From Aselliscus stoliczkanus (taxonomy: Eukaryota > Chordata > Mammalia > Chiroptera > Hipposideridae): 64,000 bases of DNA. Positions 1 to 11,780 of this stretch are shown here, in pieces. The position numbers and the translations under genes are program-made. The notes below the pieces were generated by a model that saw only the letters and a program-made list of their open reading frames with translations, was not told the DNA's origin and ran no database searches. How positions within the stretch are numbered: the stretch's first letter is position 1; the number at the start of each line of letters is the position of its first letter. Location of the stretch: NCBI GenBank assembly GCA_033961575.1, contig CM066737.1, positions 84,564,271 through 84,628,270 of the forward strand. The letters are read 5' to 3'.

Positions 1-79
1 ATGATCTAATTTCTCACTGGGATCAGAGTCCACTCCTCTTACCCGCAGTAACACTGTTTATTTTTCAAAATGTACCATG

Positions 80-535
80 TTGTATCTAACTTCAGGCATC
101 TCCACACTGAATTCCCTTTGTCTTGAAAAATGCTCTTCCCCTCCAACAATAAAACTCATCTACCACCTCCTTCACAAAAACTTTACTCTCTCTCTCTCTA
201 AACTATGCCCAACTGCGCCTAGCAAACTCCTGTCATTTCTCAGGGCTCAGTTTCCACTAATCTTCCTGGATACCTTCTCTGAGGCACAGGAAAGTTAGGT
301 TTCTCCCTATGTGCACTCATCCTTAGTTCTTTGGGCTTACCTTGTCATACCATTTGTGATACTTCCTTGTAATTTATATATATAGTTGATTATATACTGC
401 AGGACACACAATTTTTGAGGCGAGACTATATCAAGTTTACTCTTACACCCCAAAGCCTAGTATATACTATGTGAAACATAATAGTTGTCGAGTAAATTCA
501 TCCAACAAATATTTGTTGAGCAACTACTATGTAGC
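80..535 (+). repeat. L2 LINE 3' fragment
   Basis: The text 'catctccacactgaattccc ... gggctcagtttcc ... gataccttctctgaggcac ... cataatagttgtcgagtaaattcat' follows the L2 3' end pattern. It is diverged and old. No gene feature lies in 1-1214 apart from this; 536-1214 shows nothing recognisable. Confidence 0.6.
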
Positions 536-1214
536 TGACACACTATTAAACTTACTTAGTTTCTAATTCATAGACTTCCTAGTTAGGGAAGATGGATTAA
601 ATGAACTAAGCATATACATGAATGCATGTGTGAATGAATAAAGGAATGACTGTGAATCAAGTCCATCAATCAAGATTAGGACTAGTTTGTCCCTAAAGTA
701 GGGCATTTTCTGCTCTCTGTTTTGGAGTTGCTTCTCTTTATTATTGGGTAAAATTATATATGATGCAGATGGGAGTTAAGAAAGAAGAAAATGTGTTCCC
801 AATTCGAAGTTTGGCTAAGAGTCATAAATACCCTACTATGTTCTTGTGGGAATTAAACAAGAAAAAACAGGATTTCCCCTCTTGACACTCAGCAAGAAAG
901 ACAGGGCAGGTTGAGGGGGAAGAAGAGAAGAGGAGTAAATGGGAGTCTTGTAGCAGAAGAAACTCTCCAGAAGGTAGGCCTGGGTAGCTAGCCGCAGTGG
1001 AGGCTTTAGACTGCCAGAAGACAGCAAGAATTCCCTGGGCTCAGGGGCGCCAGCAGAGAACAACAAGGAAGAAATAAACTTTTGTTACACCTGATGATTT
1101 TATATGGTCCAAATACGGTGATCTTGGAAGAAAGCAGGTGTATGCCTGGTAACCTTAGTTTCCTCAACCCTAACTGGGGATTACTGGCTGTGGAGATTGA
1201 ATAAGATAATGCAT

Positions 1215-1645
1215 GGGCCGACCGAGTGGAGCATTGATTAAGAGCTGGTTTTGGAATGCCAGAGGCCCCGGTTCGGATCCCACATATGAGGACCAGTGAC
1301 ACTGCCCTCCACAGCTAACAACACCTCCACCTGGAGCTGGGCTGTGCGAGCCCCTGCTGCAGTGGGCTGCCATAGGCTACAGTGAGTGGCTGGCAGCCAG
1401 GATGAGCTACCAATAGCCGTGGTGAGTGACCTCCAGAAGCCGGCGACTGATCTGCCTCATCCGGAAAGAGCGCAATGACGATACCAACAAGGGCCAGTGA
1501 AACAACATTCTCCGCAACTAGACTGAAGAACAACAAAACAAAAAGACAGCAACTTGTCTGTTCCCCTGCCCCGATTCCCCAACGCTGCTCCCCCCCCCCC
1601 ACAATTCGCCAATAAAATCTTTAAAAAAATAAAAAAAAATAAAAT
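1215..1645 (+). repeat. Long tRNA-derived SINE (about 430 bp)
   Basis: The head GGGCCGACCGAGTGG contains a pol III A-box-like stretch, and CCGGTTCGGATCCC is a B box. Then come CACTGCCCTC, a body of TGGCTGGCAGCC-type repeats, CCTCATCCGG, a C-run and an A-rich tail after AATAAAATCTTT. A short duplication (ATAATGCAT before, AAAATGCAT after) flanks it. The same long family occurs at 47429-47888 and 48558-48996. Confidence 0.85.
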
Positions 1646-2775
1646 GCATAAGAAGCGTTTTGTGGAGGACTTCCGATAAAATGGCAGAACAGACCGACGC
1701 TGTGCTAACTACCGCCCAGGATCACACCAAAATTACAAACAAATTATACAGCATTCAACCCTGGAGGTCCCCGGAACACTAGATGAACAGAACCACTAAG
1801 TGAAGAACTTAAAGAGGAGACTGCATCGGGTCTGGTAGGACAGGCGGAGACGAGAGAAGGAGAACCCTGTGAGGGAACCCCAGCTGTGGGGAGGCTTCTC
1901 CGGTTGGGGGAGAGACCCTCCGGCCGCACTCCAAGCTCACCAGCCTAGAGTTCCTTTGCCGGGAAGAGGAGTTCTAATATAGCCGGCAGTAAATTAGTGA
2001 GGACTCTCTTTGCTCAGCTCGGTGAGGCTAAGAGTGGCTAGAGAATCAGTGGGGCCGGCACCCGGGGTTGCTCGCCGGTGAGCACTAACCTGGTTCCTGG
2101 TGGAGGGAGTACCTGTGTGAGCCGGGAGCCTGTGGGGACGGACTGAACTGAGCACCTTTGGTGCAAAGGCTGGAGGCTTTTCGACTATAGTTCCCCTGGT
2201 GTGGAGCCTGCATGTGAGTGGTGTAAGGAGGGCGCCATTTTGTCAGGGTTGGGCCCCCCCACAGAGCATCAGGTCCGGGACCTCATTGATCTGGTGGAAC
2301 TGGCGCAGGAGTGCGTGTGCTTGCGCGTGCGCGAATACGGCCTTGGATTCCCACCCTCCGCCCAGCTTATACTGCGTTGCCAGGGAAATGCTGGGCGGGT
2401 GCCCTCCAGCTCCAACAGGCTGCTTCACTGAGACCCAGGAGTGTACGAGCTGCCTCGGATCCCCACCCTCCTCACTTCTTGTGCTGCGTTGCCTGGTGGG
2501 CGCACTCCGGCTCCAATAGACTGCTCACTGAGACGCAGGAGTGCACGCAAGCTGCCTCAGGTGCCCGCTCTCCGAACTGCGCTTGCAGAGTTGCCAGGCT
2601 GGTGACTGGTTGTCGGGCTGCTCGGCCTGATCTCAGAGCGGCTGATTGGGACAGGCTGAGATGGGGAGTTTTCCTGGGAGTGTTGGGCTGTGAACTATGT
2701 GCCTGCGTGATCCAGCCAGGGCTCTCCTGGTGGATCTATCTAATACATCAAAACAATCCCAGAGCGACAGCCACA

Positions 2776-3650
2776 ATGGGGAAACAAAGAAACATGTCAC
2801 AAGTAAAAGATCAGAAGAAACCTCCAGAAAAGGAACCAAATGAAACAGAGGGATCCAACCTTTCAGAGACAGCGTTTAGAACACTGATGATAAGAATGTT
2901 TAACAAACTTAGTGAGGACATAAGGAAGGATAGAGAAATCATGAAAAAAACAACCAGTTAGAACTAAAGAATACAATAACTGAAATGAAGAACACACTCG
3001 AAGGAATCACCAGTAGAGTAGATGAAGCAGAGGAGCGGATCAGCGATTTGGAAGACAAAATAGCAGAAATCACCCAGTTGGCACAACAAAAAGACCAAAG
3101 AATAAAAAACAATGAAAATAGTTTAAGAGCCCTATGGGACAAAGTTAAGAGCAACCACCCTTGACTCATAGGAATACCAGAAGGAGAAGAGAAGAAGCAA
3201 GGGGTCAAGAATGTATTTGAGAAAATAATGACTGAAAACTTCCCTACCCTGGTGAAGGAAATCAACATACATGCCCAGGAAGTGCAGAGGGTTCCAAACA
3301 AGCTGAACCCAAACAGGTCCACACCAAGACACATCACTGTTAAAATCGCAAAGGTTACAGACAGAGACAGAATCCTAGAGGTAGCAAGAGAAAGACAGCA
3401 GGTTACATACAAAGGAACTCCTATTAGACTAACAGCTGACTTCTCTACAGAAATTCTGCAGGCCAGAAGGGAGTGGCAGGAGATATTCAAAGTGACACAA
3501 AATAAATGTCTACAACCAAGATTGCTCTACCCAGCACAGCTATCACTTAAAATTGAAGGAGAAATAAAGAGCTTCTCAGAAACGGATAAGCTTAAGGAAT
3601 TCATTACCACCAAGCCAGCATTGCAGGAAATGTTAAAAGGGCTTTTGTAA
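2776..3650 (+). pseudogene. L1 ORF1 (RNA-binding chaperone), broken
   Basis: Starts at MGKQRNMSQVKDQKKPPE, continues with a coiled-coil-like stretch (EMKNTLEGITSRVDEAEERI), then the RRM and C-terminal domain (RALWDKVKSN, RILEVARERQQVTYKGTPIR, FSTEILQARREWQEIF, KPALQEMLKGLL). The frame is lost near 2955 and there is an in-frame TGA-type stop near 3164, so no functional protein is made. Length and domain order fit L1 ORF1p of about 290 residues. Confidence 0.88.
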
Positions 3651-3699
3651 ACAAAAGAAAGGGGTAAACAAGCTAACCCAGGAAGACCAGGAATACAAA

Positions 3700-4432
3700 T
3701 AACAAAATGTCAATACATATGCACCTATCAATAATCATTTTAAATGTGAATGGGCTAATCAAATGCTCCAATTAAATGCTCCAATCAAAAGACAGAGAGT
3801 AGCTGAGTGGATAAGAAAATAGGACACACGTATATGCTGTTTACAGATAGAATAAGATATTTCACCTTTTTTTTTTTTGAGGGCAGTGTCACTGGCCCTC
3901 ATATGTGGGACCCAAACCGGGGCCGCTGGCTTCCCAAGCCAGTGCTTAACCACCACGCCACTCAGCCGGCCCAAGAGATTTCATGCAAATGGAAATGAGA
4001 AAAAAAGAAGCTGGGGTACCAATACGTATCTTGGACAAAATAGACTTAAGAATGACTACGGTAAAAGACAAAGAAGGGCACTAAAACCCTAATAAACATC
4101 TATGCACCCAACATAGGAACTCCTAATTACAAATAACAGATTTTGACAGACATAAAGACAGAGATCAACAGTAACACTATCATAGTAGAGGACTTCAACA
4201 CCATTGTCACCAATGGACAGACCCTTTAGACAGAAAAGCAACACAGAAAGAGGGGCCTTAAATGACACTTTAGACCAGCTAGACTTCGTTGATATTTTTA
4301 GAGCATTTCACCCTGAAAAAACAGAATATACATTCTTCTCAAGTACACATGGGACATTTTCCAAGGTAGACCACATTAGTCCACAAAACAAGTCTCAGTA
4401 AATTTAAGAATATTGAAGTCATATCAAGCAGA
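3700..4432 (+). pseudogene. L1 ORF2 endonuclease fragment
   Basis: Translated pieces LSIIILNVNGL near the start, and LNDTLDQLDFVDIFRAFHP, EYTFFSSTHGTFSKVDHI near 4255-4380 are the N-terminal endonuclease domain of L1 ORF2p. Several frame breaks are present, and the reading stops at the deletion junction near 4432. The SINE at 3866-3972 splits it. Confidence 0.85.
3866..3972 (-). repeat. Short tRNA-derived SINE inserted in the L1
   Basis: Reverse orientation: T-run, GAGGGCAGTGTCACTGGCC, then GGGACCCAAACCGG (B box complement) and GCCACTCAGCCGGCCC. The flanking duplication is AAGATATTTCA / AAGAGATTTCA (one mismatch). It postdates the L1. Confidence 0.88.
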
Positions 4433-5115
4433 TAGATATAAAGGAAAAACTGATGGTTGCTGGCTGGGAGGGAGTGGACATGAGGGAGAGGGGGAAGGTT
4501 TTGGACAGCGTAGGTAGGTGACTACAATGTTGCCGCAGGGATATGGGGGCAGTTCTGGGAATGTAATTGATAATGTTGTGAAGAGACTATTATGTTGTGT
4601 GAAATAAGTCAGTCGGAGAAAGACAAGTACCATATGATCTCACTTGTATGTGGAATCTGAAAAACTGAACGAACGATCAAAGTAAACAGACTCATAGATA
4701 TAGAAGAAAAACTGAGTTGCTAGTTGGGAGGGGGGTGGGGATAAGGGGGAAGGAGAAGGGATTAGACAGCATAAATAGACAACTACAATATTGCCACAGG
4801 GATATGAAACAAAGTTCGGGGAATATAATAATGTTGTAAAAATTTTGGATGGAGTAGAGGCTAGATCACTGCACTGCACACCTGAAGCTGATGTTGTACA
4901 ATATTGTATGCCAACTGTAAGTGAATATATAGTCACGGGATGTGGAGTAGACTGTGGAAGGGAGTCAAAGGAATTGTAATAGATATGTATGATATGGCGG
5001 GGAGTGGGGTGGCGAACTGGGGGAGGGGGTTGTCACTTTGGGGGGTAAAGAGTATAACTATTGCATTGTGTTGTATACCTGAAACAAATAAAAAAGAAAA
5101 AAAAAGCGTTTTGTG

Positions 5116-6072
5116 ACAAGTCTTACATATACTACCCACTGTTTAGCTTGTAATTTGCCCTTTCCTTGGAGTGACTAATTGCTGCCACTATTTGACGTTA
5201 ACTTCTTCATTTTAACTCCCTGTCCTATAGCTCACCGTATCTGTGGTTGCAACTTGTGAAGACAGAGCAAAAGCCTCCACCAAAAGTCTAGTGAACAAGA
5301 TCTATAGTGCCATGTTTGGAACCTAGGAAGGACTCCAGGACTGAAACCAGTGCTTGTTTAAGCATTAAAGATACAGTGTGAAGGTACAATTTGTTATGTT
5401 AATTTAGCAACATGCTGCTTGGCATGAAGTCAACTGGAGAATCTCATCAACACCTGGACTTGTCTACAATTATATGATTTCCAGTAAATCTCTCTCCAGA
5501 ATAACCTTACAAGAGACGACCTTGTCTATAACAGTGAAATGCATGGTGTCTCTGACTCCATCTTATTCAAGCCTGCTTTGTTCCCACAGCCTTGAGAGTA
5601 ATAGCTGCTACTTAGTCTCCATATAGACATGCTAATCATTAGAAAGCTCTGCTTGCAGCTTGAGGTTTACAAACACAGTCTGTTAACAAAAGGTGCCTCT
5701 CTCAAAGAGATAAGAGATGTACAAAAACAATGACTGTTTATCAAAGATTTATAGGAACCTCAGAACTGAACTTATATCAACTAGAGTCAACAGATTACAA
5801 GAAAAGAAATTTCATAATCTTCCTCAGACCCCTTCTGGCGCCCAGATGTCTGCAGTCATCAATCACCTCTTGGCCCTCCCATTTTCCCCTTCCCTTGATG
5901 TAAAAGAAGCCTGAATTCTGTACTTTCTTAAGAAGGTTCTTTAGGATGCTAGTCCACCACCTTCCCAGCTTCCTGGGTTTCTGAAAAAATTTGCTTTCCT
6001 TGGTCCATCACCATGTCACTCAGCTTATTGGCTGGTGAGCAGCAAGCAGTAGGAGCTTGAACTTGGTTACAT
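5116..6072 (+). repeat. Possible ERV LTR remnant; otherwise nothing recognised
   Basis: The stretch around 5440-6072 contains phrases that look like an old class I LTR and its downstream part (AAGAAGCCTGAATTCTG, CTTAAGAAGGTTCTTTAGG, GGTCCATCACCATG, TTATTGGCTGGTGAGCAG). No clean ends or duplications were seen. 5116-5440 and 6073-6546 show nothing recognisable. Confidence 0.35.
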
Positions 6073-6546
6073 GCATTAAATGTGGAGACCATAATTTTCA
6101 CCAACATCCATTCATTAGTCTTCCCTTTTAGTACCGGAAAACACCTGTAGCTACCAATTTTAGAGATGAGATTTCTCAACTTCTCTTAAAACAAGGTGGA
6201 ATCATGAGTAATTTTGCCCAATGGAATGTGAAAGGACAATGATGCATTTTTCAGGCAACATCCTTAAAAGGTATTTACTTGTCCTGTACTACTTATTTGT
6301 TCTTCCTTGTTCTGAGCAACTGACCCAGAGAAGAAAGCCCAGCATCGAGGATGGAAGAGATACCCCACTACCTCTAAACCATTTACTTCTCCATAGTTCC
6401 ATGAGAAAGAAGAATAAAAATTCTATCTTCTTTGAGCCACTGTATGTTTTAATCTTTTACAGTAATGTTACCTACACCTTACTTAATATACTCTTCATGT
6501 AAATCAACCCAAAAAACCCAGCAATGAACAAGAGTGGAAATGTTAC

Positions 6547-6672
6547 CTTATATAGCTGAAGTAACACATCTGTCCATGCTCTTTTACTATAGGCTTCAAA
6601 CACAGTCTGATCTATAATGGGATGTTCTCCCTCAATTATAGAGTAACATGCTGGCAAGGTATTAGTGGAAGA
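6547..6672 (-). CDS. CFAP47: CFAP47 exon, last one in the window
   Basis: 126-nt exon, 42 codons, phase 0 at both ends. The acceptor is TTATTTCCTAAAG before TCTTCCAC; the donor is TATAAG|GTAACA. It reads SSTNTLPACYSIIEGEH, then FEAYSKRAWTDVLLQLYK, the latter very close to the human segment immediately ahead of the CH domain. The following exon should start the CH-domain region but is not found in 1-6546, so that intron is at least 6.5 kb. Confidence 0.9.
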
Positions 6673-7421
6673 CTTTAGGAAATAAAATATCACAACATTA
6701 ATTAAATTGCAAGGCAAATGTAAGTGCACAGTTTCAGCTACTTAGTTAGCTTTTTCTTTTTATAAAACCTATGCATGTCCTTTGTATTATTCATCAAGAT
6801 CTCTAATTCCCCATATGCCAGTCATAGAATCTACCAACGCAGGTCATTTTCTGGGACTCACAGCTCTTTATTGTAGTCATTGATTTGTTCATTCAATGCA
6901 CCTACCAGTTCACTCTGTGGCATCAGTGGGAGAATGAGATGCAAAGCTATTCTGAACTCAGAATCCCAAAACGGGCCATACCCTTTGCATTAAGCCACAG
7001 GAACTCAGCAAAACCGAGTGTCAAACAACACGTCTCTGGCTCTCCTACTGATGTCATGTGGTGACTGTAGTAACAGTGCCACAACTAAAGCAGCATTGCC
7101 TCTAAGCTGGCATGTGTCTTAAAACAACAGGTTTCCATAAAAGGAAATGTATAGTTTGAAAAAAACCTATGCCTATCTTGCTTAATTTCCCCCTATTCTC
7201 ATTTAAAAGTGAAGAAGGCAAGTGGCAAAATGGTGGGGAAATTAAACCAGTGTTTTCTTTGGAAGATATATATTCTAAAACTTTAAGAAAAAATTTACAT
7301 AAGCACACACCATTCTTAATGTTCAAATACCCTAAAGGAATCAATTACTTATACGTGTAAGAAAACCATGTAATCATTGCTGCCTAGTCTTCACAGAAAT
7401 CTTTAGACAAATATGAATATA
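6673..7421. other. CFAP47 intron, no recognised feature
   Basis: Unique-looking AT-rich intronic sequence between two exons. No splice-flanked open frame or repeat signature was recognised. Confidence 0.5.
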
Positions 7422-7656
7422 TCCTGGTGGTGCCAAAAAATGTATACATGTGGACACTGGTCAGCATTCCTCTAGCAGTAGTTTGCACTAATCGGAAGTG
7501 TCTGGATGCTGATGGTAACAACTTTGAGCACCTCTTATAATTGCAGAAGTCAAAGGTGACTTGTATTCATGTTTTGTTATCAGTATATATTGAGCATTAC
7601 AATTTTAATACAGTTTTCCATTCTTAAAATGTGTATATATTTTTTGGCACCGTGCA
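7422..7656 (-). mobile_element. Tc1/mariner-type MITE (GGTGCCAAAAAA family)
   Basis: One end reads GGTGCCAAAAAATGTATACA and the other ATGTGTATATATTTTTTGGCACC: terminal inverted repeats around a roughly 235-bp core with no coding capacity. The core (GTGTCTGGATGCTG, TTTGAGCACCTC, TTGTTATCAGTATATATTGA) recurs inverted at 21158-21401 and in part at 28251-28457. It is older than the other copies; the TA at the ends is not intact. Confidence 0.75.
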
Positions 7657-7816
7657 TGTGTATGTATATGTATGTATGTACAGAGAGGCATAAGCCTTAT
7701 GTTATTTCATAAATAAAAAAACAAGGGTTCTAAAATGGAAACTTCAAGCAAAGACCAAAAAAACAGTAAATTCAATAATAACTGCAAAGTTGTTCCTAGA
7801 AATGACATTCGCTTAC

Positions 7817-7898
7817 TGTGATTTTAATCCACTTCTGATAATCTTCCAGTTCAAACAGAAATCCTGGAAATACATGAGGAATATGTGCTCCTTGAGCA
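7817..7898 (-). CDS. CFAP47: CFAP47 short exon
   Basis: 82-nt exon, too short to stand out as an open reading frame. The acceptor is TTTAATTTAG before TGCTCAAGG; the donor is ATCACA|GTAAGC. AA+T gives Asn, then AQGAHIPHVFPGFLFE and LEDYQKWIKIT, which parallels the AQGG-ISHVLPEFLLE-EDYKRWIEI segment I recall from human CFAP47. It ends in phase 0, as the following exon requires. It is found by frame continuity plus peptide resemblance. Confidence 0.85.
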
Positions 7899-9680
7899 CT
7901 AAATTAAAAAAAGAAAAATCCACATTATTATACTATAATACGATCTGTATATCACTTGCATTTCAATTACAATTAAATTATTTCAATGTCATATAGTTTA
8001 CCTCTATTGAATTTTGATTTTAAAATTTATATAATTAGTTTTAAAATTTTCCCTTCACAATAAAATGTGTATTTGATGTTTCCTCTAGAGAACTGATTAA
8101 TCAGAAAGAACTTACTAAATGGCTATAATCATCCACATCTATCCTTATAGGTTAATGGAATATAGAGAGTTGTATGATTTGGCCTCTATTGTCAAGCCAT
8201 GAACCATTTTATTGTTGTTATAATATTATAAAATTTGTAAATATCTGGAAAAAGTTGGAATACAATAAACCATCTTATAAATAGATCATTAGTCACCCAG
8301 TGTTCATTGTTTGCCTATCATCACGTATGCCTGAATATTAAAAAACACAAAACTCAATATAACATAATCCATTACTTATTTTTCCAAAAAGAATATCCAA
8401 AAATTGTGGCCTTTTTGATTATATAAACTTGTAGAGGTATAGATGAAGCAGCAAATATCTATAGATATTATTTTATTCACTTACAAATATGTACATACAC
8501 ATTTATGTATATAATTTATCACATTTAAGACCTTATAATTTTTTCACTGTCAAATTTCTTGAAATATTTTAATCTAAACTCTTCATATGTATGTCAATCA
8601 CCACCAGAATCACTTTATACATATCTAATACAGTTTGGGCAGGAGTGTTTCCTAGTGGGGTTTGGAGTGTTTAGGTCTAAATCATTTAGGGAGCACAAAA
8701 CCCCACTCACCATAAGCATTTACCAGAGAAGGATACCACCTCTAGGACTCAATTTTGGAACTCCCTCAACAGTTTGCAGTCCTGTAATTACCGAGAATTG
8801 GGATAAAGAAAAAAGCAGAAAGGAGCCTGAAGATGATTCTGAAAGCTCAAACCTTGAAGACAGCACAGATGACTATGAGAAGAGAGAACTAGCTGAGGAA
8901 ACCCTAGTGGGGGTAGAAGCAGTGAACACAGTTCAGGAGTTATTAGGTTTGACGTGGCCCTGGGCCAGCTGAAGCTGTTTGAAGAAATTGTGCTGCATAC
9001 ACAGATTCTTTGTTTGGAAGTCAAACATGATCCCTTCTCTTTGATCTTCACATATTTCCTGTCTGTATCTACATTATTCCTGTGACTCCCCATGACATTG
9101 GAATTACTATAGCTTTCAATAAAATCTAATCTAAATAGCACACCACCCCTTCGGATAAGTAGCCAACTTAAAGCCTATGTAAGAACTCAGTGAAATGATG
9201 CCCTATGGACATGAAATCCTAGAGGGTGGAACAAAGATAGACAGCTCAGAGACATACGAGAAACTGGAATACTTCCTTGCATCCAAAGTCAAGGCAGGAT
9301 CTCAAGAAGATATGCTCACTTCTATAAAATACTACTGAAAGCCTAAGGGTAACTCTCAGGGAACAACTAAAATGAGAGCTACTTGAGGAGGAAGAACACA
9401 TGGCATTCATTTGAATACTCACTCCATAGTGTCCAGCAAAGAGGAAGCCCTCAGTAAAAAGTACGAAAGACTGCATTTCTGCATTGATGAAACAAAACAA
9501 TAGGCTCCAAATGCTAAGCTCCACGTCACTAAACTGAGACTTCACTAAAGTTTTGGCTTACCCAGAAATGGAATCTTAAACTGTTCAATCAGAATGGTCT
9601 GATCAGTATTAGTTGGGTAATCTGCCTATTAGACACTTGCCATCCCCTAAAGGAATTTGACCTTGCAATAACCAATCTGT
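7899..9680. other. CFAP47 intron; unidentified ORF-like segment 8559-8972
   Basis: 8559-8972 plus is open for 137 codons and includes an acidic stretch (EKSRKEPEDDSESS, STDDYEKRELAEE). It could be a decayed retrocopy of an unknown gene: the sequence continues to about 9545 with further but broken frames. I do not recognise it, and there is no poly-A tail or duplication to prove retrotransposition. Elsewhere nothing was recognised. Confidence 0.3.
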
Positions 9681-10195
9681 TTTTTGTGCTGTGGGGGTTG
9701 GGGGTGGCGGGAACCTCCCTTCTTCCTTTTTAGGTTCCTCGGCTAGTATAATAATCAAATTGACATAAGACAGATTAATAGGAGAAAAACAAATTTAATG
9801 ATGTACCTATGAGAGCCCCACAAAGACATGAGACTTCCAGGCAGTTAGTAACTGAGACGTATGTGCCATCCTGAACTAAGGAGAAGGGGGTAAGAGTCTG
9901 GGGCTTAAAGGGGAAGAAAGATAACTCACAGGGAGATGAAAAGAGCAAAAGTTTGATACGCAAATACTTGCCCTGCCATGCAGATAAGTCTTTCTGATAT
10001 AAAAAGCTATCTCTGGTAGAAGCTCTCTTTCTGGGACAGGCTCCCTATCTAAATTCTTTTAGACAGTTAATGGAGAGGTAAAAGCTTTTCTTGAGTTTTC
10101 AGGGTCTCAACTACCTTCAGCTCAAAACAATCCACATGCCAAAGTGGCGCATTTTGGGGTGGCGTATTCTACTCCCTCTCATTGCCTAAGTACAA
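9680..10195 (-). repeat. ERV LTR, antisense copy of a pair
   Basis: Reverse-complement text matches the plus copy at 10370-10855: TAGAATACGCCACCCCAAAA, ACTTATCTGCATGGCAGGGC, TCATGTCTTTGTGGGG, ATTAAATTTGTTTTTCTCC. It is non-coding, with a pol II LTR-like organisation (TATATAAAGCC in the partner). Family not named. Confidence 0.55.
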
Positions 10196-10369
10196 CTTAC
10201 TTGTTCTTGCTCTCATCGCTTATAAAACCTCTTGCCTTGTATGGCTCTTCGGAGCTCCTTTCTAGCTGCTAAATTGGAACCTGTCCAATTTATAAATTTT
10301 GAATAGAGCCAATAAGATCTTTAAAATTAATTCAGTTAAATTTGTTCAACACTATTTTACAGATGCTGT

Positions 10370-10855
10370 TATGAAGTGAAGGGTAGCAGAATATACCACT
10401 CCAAAATATGCCTCTTTGGCCTACTGATTATTTTGAGAAACTACAGGAGAAGCTCAGGAGACAGAGTAGAAATTACCTTTTTGTAAAGGAAATCAACATT
10501 TATAAAGAAAATTTACATGAGAAAAGAAGCCTATACCTGGAAGAGAGCTATTACTAGACATAACTTTCTTACCTGACTTATCTGCATGGCAGGGCAACCA
10601 CTGTTTAACAAACATTTCCTCCTCTCCCCATTAGATTTCCCTGGGCCTCTTGGAAGCCCTAGACATCTATCCTTTTCCTTAGCTCAGAATGTTATATAAA
10701 GCCTCAATCTTATGGCTGCCTTCTGACTCTCATATCTTTGTGGGGATACCATATTTACAAAGTAATTAAATTTTTTTTCCCTGTTAGTCTGTCTTTTAGA
10801 GTCTCAGCCAAGAACCTAGAAGGGTAGAGAAAAAATATTTTTCCTCCCCTACAAG
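10370..10855 (+). repeat. ERV LTR, sense copy of a pair
   Basis: Contains AGAATATACCACTCCAAAAT, GACTTATCTGCATGGCAGGG, TTATATAAAGCC (TATA-like), TCATATCTTTGTGGGG and AGTAATTAAATT (poly-A-like), ending near CCCCTACA. It shares this order with the inverted copy at 9680-10195. Confidence 0.55.
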
Positions 10856-11780
10856 AGACTTGTTTCTTTCTTTTCACTTTGAATCTATCTGAATGCCTAA
10901 TTTCATCAGTCCCTAAGACAGTATTTACAATTGTTTATTGTCAATAAATTTTATGTCTGGTCAGTAGTTTCAGAGTGTTGACTTTCATCATTGATTTTAC
11001 CACACGTTTACATGATAGGCTTTCTATGTGCATATTTCTTCTGAGTTTACCCTGACTGGAACACAGTAAAATTAGATGTAATGAATTATTAAATTCTAAA
11101 CTTAATCTCCAAAAATGAGTGTCTCATTTATTGCACAAAATAAATATAATTTCATTTTTGCAAAAGTTCTCACTCACTGTCTCCAAATTTAAATGGGGAT
11201 GCAAATGAGATTTCTTATTGTTTTGAATTTAGTACATTTATGTCCATGATGAAACATATGCACATATCTTGGAGTAGTGGCCCGCTTTTGCTGCCACATT
11301 CTAAATGTGGAAGAATTTTATCAGAACCAATATATCCTGACAGTCATATATTTGCTGATAAAAGAGCAGTACGTTTGAATGGCTTTGCTTTAATGCCAAA
11401 ATCATTTTTCCATACCTGCGTCCTCATACCACAAAATGTCAAAACAGAAATCAGAAATCTCCCATGTTAATGTCAACACTTCTGGGAGCTGTACTAATAA
11501 TAATGCTATAAGAATAATGTGACAATTGCAAGTATCATAGAGTTTAATGATGCTACCAGAAAATCGATTTCTATAATGCACAAACAATCAAGTTTTATGT
11601 AAGTATCCAAACCGCCTTCTACTGTTGACAACCAATATTTCATCAGATTTTAAAAACACAACTAACTTTGTAAAATAAGAATGGCATTAGAATTTTTGCC
11701 TTATTGAATTAAAGCATTTAATTTACTGAATCAACCAAGGACCAAGACTAGAAAGAGGCACAATTAAAGTAAAAGTCACG
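10856..11780. other. CFAP47 intron, no recognised feature
   Basis: AT-rich; no repeat family, exon or RNA gene recognised. Confidence 0.5.

Larger units (their letters stand above)
1665..5103 (+). mobile_element. L1 LINE, both ends present but internally deleted
   Basis: Flanked by a perfect 12-bp target duplication AAGCGTTTTGTG at 1653-1664 and 5104-5115. It starts GAGGACTTCCG (L1 5' end) and ends in an A-rich tail after AATAAA. Order: 5' UTR 1665-2775, ORF1 2776-3650, endonuclease part of ORF2 about 3700-4432, then 3' UTR. At about 3.4 kb it lacks most of ORF2, including reverse transcriptase; a full L1 is about 6 kb or more. A SINE interrupts it at 3866-3972. Confidence 0.9.

Noticed and set aside
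1006..1602. Several minus frames of 67-98 codons
   Set aside because: They lie in a SINE; the same peptides recur at 47533-47790 and 48743-48973, i.e. repeat sequence, not genes.
2199..2961. 216-codon plus frame ending in an L1 protein start
   Set aside because: Its first part is the L1 5' UTR read through; only the portion from 2776 is ORF1.
5949..6179. 76-codon minus frame considered as the next CFAP47 exon
   Set aside because: Its peptide does not resemble the CH-domain region expected, and it overlaps LTR-like sequence.
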